From an uncultured cyanobacterium (GTDB taxonomy: Bacteria; Cyanobacteriota; Cyanobacteriia; PCC-6307; Cyanobiaceae), in assembly GCA_903831165.1 (NCBI GenBank), contig CAIKWV010000162.1:1-11155 (forward strand): a stretch of 11,155 nt of DNA. The letters run 5' to 3'. A model generated the notes under the pieces. It was not told the DNA's origin. It ran no database searches and saw only the letters and a list, made by a program, of their open reading frames with translations. Both the position numbers and the translations under genes were made by a program. Numbering within the stretch: position 1 is the first letter of the stretch; each line of letters starts with the position of its first letter. Shown here in pieces: positions 1-5,821 of the stretch.

Positions 1-2324
1 CGACGCTCAGCATAGACAGCTTTACGCTGATTATTCATGACTTCGTCATACTCAAAGACTTGTTTACGAATATCGTAGTAATAGGTTTCAACCTTTTTCT
101 GAGCACCTTCAAGTGAACGTGTCAGCATGCCCGACTCAATTGGCATGTCCTCTTCCACACGGAAGGCATTCATCAGGCCAGCCACCCGCTCGCCACCGAA
201 GATGCGCAGCAGATTGTCCTCGAGCGACAGGAAGAAACGGGTGCTGCCTGGATCACCCTGGCGGCCGGCGCGACCGCGCAGCTGATTGTCAACCCGGCGG
301 GATTCATGGCGCTCGGTGCCGATCACATGCAGCCCCCCCGCCTGTCGCACCTGGGCTTCCTCCTGCTTGACGACAGCGTCGTATTCAGCCTTGACCGTGG
401 CGATCAGATCACGCAGGGCCTGAATCTGGGGATCCTGGGTGGGGGCCTTCTCGGCCGCCAGGGCGATGCGATCCTCCAGCTCCAGCACCGTAAGCGCCCG
501 GTCGCCCCAGCTGCTCACCAACTGGCGGGCCAGGCCGACCAGGGCCTCGTCGGTGTCGGGGGAAAGAGTGCAGGGATAGAGATTGCCCATGGCCCGGGCC
601 TCCGAGGGAGCCGTCGCCCCCGGGGTGGTGGCGCCAAAGCCAGCGGCAGCCTCGGACTGACGCTGCAGCGGAATCGGTGGCTTATGCCCCTCTTCGGGAC
701 GCACCAGCCGGGGCAGCAGCACCTCACGCAACTTGAGGCGAGCCATGTAATCGCTGTTGCCGCCCAGAATGATGTCGGTGCCGCGACCAGCCATGTTGGT
801 GGCGATTGTCACAGCACCCAGTCGCCCGGCCTGGGCGACAATTTCAGCCTCTCGCTCGACATTTTCGGGCTTGGCATTGAGCAGGTTGTGGGGCACCTCC
901 TGCTCGGCCAGCAGAGCCGAAAGCAACTCGGACTTCTCGACACTGGTGGTTCCCACCAGCACGGGTCGGCCGATTTTGTAAGTTTCGGCCGTTTCCAAGG
1001 CGACGGCCCGCCACTTGGCCGGCTCACTCTTGTACACCTGATCGGTCCAATCAGCGCGGGAGCGGACGCGATTGGTAGGAACAATGGTGACTTCCAGCTT
1101 ATAGGTTTTCTCGAACTCCACTTCTTCTGTTTTGGCCGTGCCGGTCATGCCCGCCAGACGCGGATAGAGCAGGAAGAAGTTTTGGTAGGTGATGCTGGCG
1201 AGCGTCTGGGTTTCCGGCTGAATCTCCAGATCTTCCTTGGCTTCAATCGCCTGGTGCAGCCCATCACTCCAGCGGCGCCCGGGCATCACCCGTCCCGTGA
1301 ACTCATCAACGATCACCGCATCACCGGCACGGACGATGTAGTTGACATCGTTGACGAACAGCTCCTTGGCCTTGAGGGCATTGTTGATGAAATGCGCCCA
1401 GGGATCGGCAGGGTTGTAGAGATCGGCAACCCCCAGCAGCTGCTCGGCCTTGGCAAAGCCCTCATCCGTGAGGGTGACATTGCGCTGCTTCTCGTCCACC
1501 TCATAATCACCTTCTGGATCAATGCCGTCCTTGCCCATCTCGGCAGAGCGCTCCAGTTGCTCGGCAATCGCGGCAGCACGGCGATACTTCTCCTGGGGCC
1601 GCTCGATCTGGCCGGAGATGATCAGAGGCGTCCGGGCCTCGTCGATCAGGATCGAATCGACTTCGTCGATGACGCAGTAATGGAACTCACGCTGCACCAC
1701 CTCGGCGATGTCATTCGCCATGTTGTCGCGCAGGTAGTCGAAACCCAGTTCCGAGTTGGTGGCATAGGTGATGTCGCAGCCATAGTTGCGCCGGCGTTCG
1801 CTCGGAGCCATGTCCTGCTGGATCAGACCCACCGAAAGCCCCAGGAAGCGGTGGACCTGGCCCATCCACTCGGCATCGCGGCGGGCCAGGTAGTCGTTGA
1901 CCGTCACCACATGCACGCCCCGCCCGGTAAGGGCGTTGAGGTAGGCCGGCAACGTGGCGACCAGGGTCTTGCCCTCACCGGTCTTCATCTCGGCGATCTG
2001 GCCCCGGTGCAACACCATGCCACCGATCAACTGCACGTCGAAATGGCGCATGGCGAGCACGCGCCGTCCAGCCTCGCGCACCACCGCAAACGCCTGCGGG
2101 AGCAACTCATCCAGCAGCTGCCGCTCACGACTGCGCAGGGCTTCGGCGCTGCCGCCGCCGGAACGGGCATTCTCCAGTTTCTGGCGGAACTCGCTGGTCA
2201 GGCCGCGCAGCTCGTCGTCGCTCAGTGCCGAGACCTCCTCTTCCAGGAGGTTGATGTCCGAGACGACCGGCTGGTAACTCTTCAGCTTGCGGGCATTCGG
2301 ATCACCCAGCAGCAGCTTGAGCAT
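1..2324 (-). CDS. secA: SecA preprotein translocase ATPase (3' end outside window)
   Basis: SecA is the ATP-driven motor that pushes preproteins through SecYEG; in cyanobacteria it serves plasma and thylakoid membranes. Translating the minus strand from the ATG at 2324 gives [15 protein letters not shown], the usual cyanobacterial start, and 774 complete codons before the window edge. Visible motifs are Walker A MKTGEGKT (residues 113-120), Walker B/DEAD-type [15 protein letters not shown] (about 218-232), [15 protein letters not shown] (509-523), [15 protein letters not shown] (663-677) and the arginine finger segment [15 protein letters not shown] just after. About 140 residues separate TNMAGRGTD from GGLHVIGTE, far more than in E. 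coli SecA, consistent with the insert known in cyanobacterial and plastid SecA. The visible end, [18 protein letters not shown], lies in the helical scaffold/wing region, so roughly the last 150-180 residues are missing. No strong Shine-Dalgarno sequence is seen. The frame is intact throughout. Confidence 0.98.
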   Translation of the reverse strand, partial: MLKLLLGDPNARKLKSYQPVVSDINLLEEEVSALSDDELRGLTSEFRQKLENARSGGGSAEALRSRERQLLDELLPQAFAVVREAGRRVLAMRHFDVQLIGGMVLHRGQIAEMKTGEGKTLVATLPAYLNALTGRGVHVVTVNDYLARRDAEWMGQVHRFLGLSVGLIQQDMAPSERRRNYGCDITYATNSELGFDYLRDNMANDIAEVVQREFHYCVIDEVDSILIDEARTPLIISGQIERPQEKYRRAAAIAEQLERSAEMGKDGIDPEGDYEVDEKQRNVTLTDEGFAKAEQLLGVADLYNPADPWAHFINNALKAKELFVNDVNYIVRAGDAVIVDEFTGRVMPGRRWSDGLHQAIEAKEDLEIQPETQTLASITYQNFFLLYPRLAGMTGTAKTEEVEFEKTYKLEVTIVPTNRVRSRADWTDQVYKSEPAKWRAVALETAETYKIGRPVLVGTTSVEKSELLSALLAEQEVPHNLLNAKPENVEREAEIVAQAGRLGAVTIATNMAGRGTDIILGGNSDYMARLKLREVLLPRLVRPEEGHKPPIPLQRQSEAAAGFGATTPGATAPSEARAMGNLYPCTLSPDTDEALVGLARQLVSSWGDRALTVLELEDRIALAAEKAPTQDPQIQALRDLIATVKAEYDAVVKQEEAQVRQAGGLHVIGTERHESRRVDNQLRGRAGRQGDPGSTRFFLSLEDNLLRIFGGERVAGLMNAFRVEEDMPIESGMLTRSLEGAQKKVETYYYDIRKQVFEYDEVMNNQRKAVYAER

Positions 2325-2482
2325 GGGAGCGCGACCTGACTTATCTAAGGGGGCAGCCTACTGAGCGCGCCGCCGGACGGATCCGCTCCTGACTGGCCGT
2401 TGCGGGCGGAGTCCCGCCCCAGCGAACGACAGACAAGTCGGCATCGGGCAAGAGCGAAGATGAGTCGCCGCGTCCAGCCCCC
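2325..2482. promoter_or_regulatory. Divergent spacer between secA and the glycosyltransferase gene
   Basis: This 158-base spacer must hold the start signals of two divergent genes. On the minus strand TAGATA (plus coordinates 2342-2347) could be a -10 box for secA, giving a leader of only about 10 bases, but no convincing -35 lies 16-18 bases upstream. A perfect inverted repeat, GGGCGG-AGTC-CCGCCC (2404-2419), and an 8-base palindrome CGGATCCG (2378-2385) are present. Neither is followed by a T-tract, so a terminator is unlikely; they could be protein-binding sites or chance in GC-rich DNA. I see no clear plus-strand promoter or ribosome binding site before 2483. Confidence 0.35.
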
Positions 2483-4195
2483 ATGGCGAAGCTGCCAGCC
2501 AGTCCCGTCGTTGCCCGTGAGGGCAGGACCGGTCTGCGCCTGGCCGTGGTGGCACTGGTGCTGATTCTGGCTCTGGGCTCCGCACTGCGGCTGAGCCAGG
2601 TCCCAGCCAAAGTCCTGAGCGGCGACGAGATTTACAGCGCGCTGCGCATCTCCGGCAGCTCCCTGGCCAGGGTGAAGCGCGAGCTGGCCGATGGCCGCGT
2701 CCACCCGGTCCAGGCCTGGCAGGCCCAGCTCCGCCATCGCCCGGGCAGCCGGGCCATGGACACAACCCTGGCCCTGGCCCAGGAGGCTCCGGAACATCCG
2801 CCGCTGTACTACCTGGCCGCCAGGGCTTGGCAACGGCAGTTCGCCGCCGATCCAACCGATCTACGCCTGCTGTCGGCTCTGTTCGGCATCGCCCTGATCC
2901 CGGCGATCGCCCTGCTCGCCTGGGAGCTCTGGCAAAGCACCGCCGCGGTGCTGATCAGCGCCGCCCTGGTGAGCGTCTGCCCGCTGGACCTGCTGTACGC
3001 CCAGGAACTGCGCGAATACTCCCTCTGGGCAACCCTGACCGCGCTGGTGGCCTGGCTGCTGCTGCGAGCCTTCCGCACCGACCGGCGAAGCGACTGGATG
3101 CTCTACGGGACGGGGCTGACGGCGTTGCTCTACACCCAGGTGCTCTCGCTGGGGCTGGTGGCGGCCTACTCCCTGCTGCCGCTGCTGCCGCCCTGGCGCC
3201 AGAGCCGTCGTGCCCTGCTGCTCACCCATGCCGGCGCCCTGATCGCCTTCAGTCCCTGGATCGGGGTCGCCATGCAGGGCCAAATGCTGCAGAGCGGCCA
3301 CAACATCTGGACCGCCAGCTCCCTGCCCCTGCCTCTGCTGAGCTGGAACTGGGGGCTCAACCTGACGCGCCTGTGGCTCGACCTCGATCCGGGCGGCCGC
3401 CTGATCAGCGGCGACGAACCGCTCCAGGTCGGGCTGCGGGCTCTGGCCGTGGTCGGCGCGGTGCTGGGCACGGGCCTCGCCTGGAACTGGCTCCTGCGCC
3501 AACCCGACCGACGACCGGCTGGCCTGCTGCTGGCCCTGCTGCTGGGATCGGTGCTGCCGCTGATCGTGGCGGACCTGCTGCTCGGCGGCAGCCGCTCCTC
3601 AGTGGCCCGCTATCCGCAACCGGGCTACCTGGCCGTCCAACTGGCCGTGGCCGGGGCGCTGGCCCACCTGTGGCTGCAGCGCCGACAGCTGGCGCTGCTG
3701 CTCGCCGCCCTGGTGCTGCTGCTGGGCCTGCGATCCAGTCTTGAGGTGCTGGCGACCCCCACCTGGTGGAGCAAGCTCGGCAACATCGACCAGGCCCAGA
3801 TCGCCACGGCCGTGAATCAGTGGCCCAGGCCCCTGCTGATCTCCGAGGGTTATCTGCCGCGGCTGCTGGCGTTGAGCACCCAGCTCCGGCAGGATGCCGA
3901 CCTGCAGATCCTCCCGGCTGGAGCCCTCACCAGCGCGACCCTGTCCCTGAACCGACCGCTGTTGCTCTACCGACCGTCTCAGGCCTGGCTGGGCCGGCTG
4001 CCGACCCGCCCGGGCGGCTTCGGCGCCACGCCGGCCCTGCGGCAGCTGGTCCGGACACCATCGCGCTACCCCTATCTGCCTGACGTGGATGCCCACACCC
4101 GCCTCTGGCTGATCCAGCTCGCCACAAATGATGGCCCTGACGCCCAGCCCCTGGAACGGGTTCCCGGGCATGGGGGTGATCAGGATCGCCGCTGA
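2483..4195 (+). CDS. GT39/ArnT-like polytopic glycosyltransferase (GT-C fold)
   Basis: Probable integral-membrane glycosyltransferase of the PMT/ArnT type, which moves a sugar from a polyprenyl-phosphate carrier to a lipid, glycan or protein on the far side of the membrane. The 570-residue product has a first membrane helix at about residues 19-38 and then the acidic loop motif LSGDE (45-49), where D48 or E49 would be the family's catalytic or metal-binding acid. The signature HPPLYYLAAR (105-114) and YAQELREYSLW (172-182) follow, as is usual for GT39 proteins. Many more Leu/Ala-rich helices run to about residue 420, then a soluble C-terminal domain of about 150 residues. Substrate and acceptor cannot be read from sequence. 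ATG 2483 is the first start in this frame and sits directly before the first helix; no Shine-Dalgarno sequence is visible. The GC content is visibly very high. The next gene begins 3 bases after its stop, suggesting co-translation. Confidence 0.85.
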   Translation: MAKLPASPVVAREGRTGLRLAVVALVLILALGSALRLSQVPAKVLSGDEIYSALRISGSSLARVKRELADGRVHPVQAWQAQLRHRPGSRAMDTTLALAQEAPEHPPLYYLAARAWQRQFAADPTDLRLLSALFGIALIPAIALLAWELWQSTAAVLISAALVSVCPLDLLYAQELREYSLWATLTALVAWLLLRAFRTDRRSDWMLYGTGLTALLYTQVLSLGLVAAYSLLPLLPPWRQSRRALLLTHAGALIAFSPWIGVAMQGQMLQSGHNIWTASSLPLPLLSWNWGLNLTRLWLDLDPGGRLISGDEPLQVGLRALAVVGAVLGTGLAWNWLLRQPDRRPAGLLLALLLGSVLPLIVADLLLGGSRSSVARYPQPGYLAVQLAVAGALAHLWLQRRQLALLLAALVLLLGLRSSLEVLATPTWWSKLGNIDQAQIATAVNQWPRPLLISEGYLPRLLALSTQLRQDADLQILPAGALTSATLSLNRPLLLYRPSQAWLGRLPTRPGGFGATPALRQLVRTPSRYPYLPDVDAHTRLWLIQLATNDGPDAQPLERVPGHGGDQDRR

Positions 4196-4198
4196 CTC

Positions 4199-4654
4199 GT
4201 GACACAAGATTCCCTGAGCACCGAGATCCAGCTGATTCAGCATCGGCATGGCGCCCTGCGGCTGCGCCTGGGGCCCGGCCAGCTGGAGCAGTTGCGTCAG
4301 CTGTTCGAGCAGCACAGCTTCTGGGCACACCAGCGCAGCCGCAAGGAACTGGCGGCAATGCTGCGGGGCAGCCAGGCGGCGGTGAGCGCCTGGGAGGGCG
4401 ACCGCCTGGTCGGGTTCGGCAGGGCCACCAGCGACGGGGTATTCCGCGCCGTGCTCTGGGACGTGGTGGTGGCCGCCCCCCAGCAGGGACAGGGCCTGGG
4501 GCGAAGCCTGGTGGCTGAACTGCTGCGCACCCCTGCAGTGCGGCGGGTGGAGCGGGTGTACCTGATGACCACCAACAGCGCCGGCTTCTATCGGCGACTG
4601 GGTTTCGACAGCAGCCACCACCAGCACCTGCTGGTCTGGCATCCGCCCCGCTGA
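4199..4654 (+). CDS. GNAT-family N-acetyltransferase
   Basis: Predicted acetyl-CoA-dependent N-acetyltransferase of 151 residues, the normal size for a single GNAT domain. The acetyl-CoA pyrophosphate loop appears as QQGQGLGR (95-102), fitting the Q/RxxGxG/A motif, after the beta-4 strand LWDVVVAAP (87-94). The C-terminal NSAGFYRRLGF (126-136) is the typical FYxxxGF segment that closes the fold. The layout resembles the small cyanobacterial and plastid GNATs, some of which acetylate proteins or arylalkylamines, but the substrate here cannot be inferred. Translation most likely starts at GTG 4199, 3 bases after the glycosyltransferase stop, so expression is probably coupled to that gene. An AGGA at 4182-4185 is rather far for a ribosome binding site. 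No downstream partner gene is co-directional before the tRNA. Confidence 0.9.
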   Translation: MTQDSLSTEIQLIQHRHGALRLRLGPGQLEQLRQLFEQHSFWAHQRSRKELAAMLRGSQAAVSAWEGDRLVGFGRATSDGVFRAVLWDVVVAAPQQGQGLGRSLVAELLRTPAVRRVERVYLMTTNSAGFYRRLGFDSSHHQHLLVWHPPR

Positions 4655-4858
4655 AGACCGGCTGCGACTGCCAGCCTGTGGTTGGTACCGATCAAGAAGT
4701 CCGAATCAGGAATCAACAGCCAGGCCCGTGCCAGAGCCCGCTTGAGCCTGGTCAGAGCAGCTCTCGACGAGCCCCATGCTGAACTGAGGTCAACGGCCGA
4801 TCAACGCAACGGAAGGCCTGGAACAAATGTCCAGCAGTCTCTCGCGTTTTTTAAGGTA
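4655..4858. other. Gene-free spacer between GNAT gene and tRNA-Gly
   Basis: About 200 bases with no supported gene. Just after the GNAT stop is a weak hairpin, GGCTG (4660-4664) with CAGCC (4672-4676), without a T-run. A second small hairpin, CTGGA (4818-4822) with TCCAG (4830-4834), is followed 12 bases later by T6 (4847-4852), an imperfect arrangement for a plus-strand terminator. A 61-codon frame across this stretch runs into the tRNA and is not credible as a gene. Confidence 0.5.
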
Positions 4859-4930
4859 AGCGGATGAAGAGATTCGAACTCTCGACCCTCTCCTTGGCAA
4901 GGAGATGCTCTACCACTGAGCTACATCCGC
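4859..4930 (-). tRNA. trnG: tRNA-Gly (anticodon GCC)
   Basis: The minus strand reads as a complete cloverleaf. The acceptor stem GCGGATG/CATCCGC pairs perfectly, the D arm is GCTC-AGTGGTA-GAGC, and the anticodon arm is TCTCC-TTGCCAA-GGAGA with anticodon GCC. The T arm is GAGAG-TTCGAAT-CTCTT with one G-U pair. The discriminator base is U (complement of A4859), as expected for bacterial tRNA-Gly. The 3' CCA is not encoded: the next bases are TACC. The transcript leads away from the secretion operon, and the promoter lies about 75-100 bases upstream. Confidence 0.97.
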
Positions 4931-4936
4931 ATGAAT

Positions 4937-4996
4937 CAGACCACTTAAAGGAATGCCCTGAAAGGCTCCTTCGGTCTGGACCGACGCTGCCGTCGG
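4937..4996. repeat. Overlapping inverted repeats in the tRNA leader / operon upstream region
   Basis: Three inverted repeats share bases here. TCGGTC-TG-GACCGA (4971-4984) is a perfect 6-2-6 dyad. CCGACG-CTGC-CGTCGG (4981-4996) is a perfect 6-base stem with a 4-base loop. CAGACC (4937-4942) pairs with GGTCTG (4973-4978). The three cannot all form at once. On the minus strand they would lie in the leader of the tRNA-Gly precursor; on the plus strand they sit upstream of the secretion operon. They could be processing signals, an operator, or a transcription stop; the sequence does not decide. Confidence 0.5.
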
Positions 4997-5003
4997 CTTG
5001 AAG

Positions 5004-5033
5004 ATTATGCACACCGATGGCGCCCTTGGTCAA
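5004..5033 (-). promoter_or_regulatory. Sigma70-type promoter for tRNA-Gly
   Basis: On the minus strand TTGACC (plus coordinates 5028-5033) and CATAAT (5004-5009) are separated by 18 bases, a good match to the TTGACA/TATAAT consensus. Transcription would start near 4997, giving the tRNA a leader of about 65 bases. On the opposite strand GATTAT (5003-5008) overlaps the -10 box and might serve as a weak -10 for the divergent operon, but no convincing plus-strand -35 accompanies it. Confidence 0.6.
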
Positions 5034-5083
5034 ACGCCCACAGGCCCGTGAGCAAACCGCGAACCGTTGCTAAGGTCAGGCCG

Positions 5084-5821
5084 ATGAATGAAGACGTGAC
5101 CAATCTTCCCGTGGACGTCACGGCCTTGCTGGGCCGCCATGAGCTGCTGAGACCCCTGATCGAGCGCATGGCCAGGGCCGATGCGGTGGCGGGCGAAGCC
5201 TTCGACCCAGCCTTGGTGCAGCAACAACTGGAGGAGTTCTGCCGGCAGCGCCGGCTCCAGGGTCCGGAAGACCTGGCGATCGAGCTGGGCAAGCTGGGCA
5301 TGACCGAGGCGGACATGCGCTGGAAGCTGTCCCTGAACCAGCGCATCCAGCGCCATTGCGACGAGCACTACCGCCACAAAGCGGAAGCCCGCTTCCTGCA
5401 GCGCAAGAACGACCTGGACCAGGTGGTCTACAGCCTGATCAGAGTCAAGGACCCGATGCTGGCCCGGGAGCTCTACTTCCGCATCGCCGCGGGGGAGGCC
5501 ACTTTTGCTGAACTGGCCTCCACCTATGCCGAGGGACCTGAAAAATCAAGTCACGGGATCATTGGTCCGGCGCCGTTGAGCAAGGGGCACCCGGCCCTGG
5601 CCGAGCGACTGCGTGTCGTCTCGCCTGGAACCCTGCTCGAACCCTTCGCTGTGGCGGACTGGAATCTGGTTGTGCGGCTGGAGCAATACACCCCTGCTAC
5701 CTTTGACCAACAGGTCGCCGCAAAGATGGCCGCTGAACTCTTCGAAGAGGACGTCCAAGCCGAGGTCAAGCGCCGACTCAACGAAGAAATGGCCCGCCTC
5801 GAGATGCAGCTGAAGGCATGA
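5084..5821 (+). CDS. Parvulin-like (PpiC/SurA-type) protein of a type I secretion operon
   Basis: A 245-residue protein with a helical N-terminal half and a parvulin-like domain at about residues 113-202. The pattern is visible in VVYSLIRVKD (114-123), the helix LARELYFRIAAGEATFAELA (126-145), HGIIGP (157-162), HPALAERLRVVSPGTLLEPF (169-188) and DWNLVVRLE (192-200). Active parvulins carry His in the first and last of these strands (RHIL and GxHII); here the matching positions look like Ser117 and Asn194, and GGDLG has become HGIIG. I infer a substrate-binding or chaperone role rather than certain prolyl isomerase activity. There is no signal peptide, so it should act in the cytoplasm, perhaps holding the cargo before export. 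ATG 5084 is chosen because TAAGG (5071-5075) lies 8 bases upstream; GTG 5048 would add 12 residues. The stop overlaps the ABC start (ATGA). Confidence 0.82.
   Translation: MNEDVTNLPVDVTALLGRHELLRPLIERMARADAVAGEAFDPALVQQQLEEFCRQRRLQGPEDLAIELGKLGMTEADMRWKLSLNQRIQRHCDEHYRHKAEARFLQRKNDLDQVVYSLIRVKDPMLARELYFRIAAGEATFAELASTYAEGPEKSSHGIIGPAPLSKGHPALAERLRVVSPGTLLEPFAVADWNLVVRLEQYTPATFDQQVAAKMAAELFEEDVQAEVKRRLNEEMARLEMQLKA

Noticed and set aside
306..2339. A 677-codon plus-strand open frame opposite secA
   Set aside because: It is exactly antisense to conserved SecA motifs; the translation has no recognisable domain and long open frames on the antisense strand are common in high-GC genes.
2827..3744. 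A 305-codon plus-strand frame overlapping the glycosyltransferase
   Set aside because: Out-of-frame shadow with Pro/Arg/Ala-rich low-complexity sequence, while the main frame has the GT39 motifs.
3599..4642. A 347-codon minus-strand frame across the glycosyltransferase and GNAT genes
   Set aside because: It spans two well-supported genes in antisense, and its Gln/Gly/His-rich composition is what antisense reading of GC-rich coding DNA gives.
4660..4676. GGCTG/CAGCC hairpin as terminator of the GNAT transcript
   Set aside because: Stem of only 5 bases with no following T-tract; too weak to call.
4682..4867. A small 61-codon plus-strand frame before the tRNA
   Set aside because: It reads into the tRNA gene, starts at GTG without a ribosome binding site, and has no recognisable pattern.
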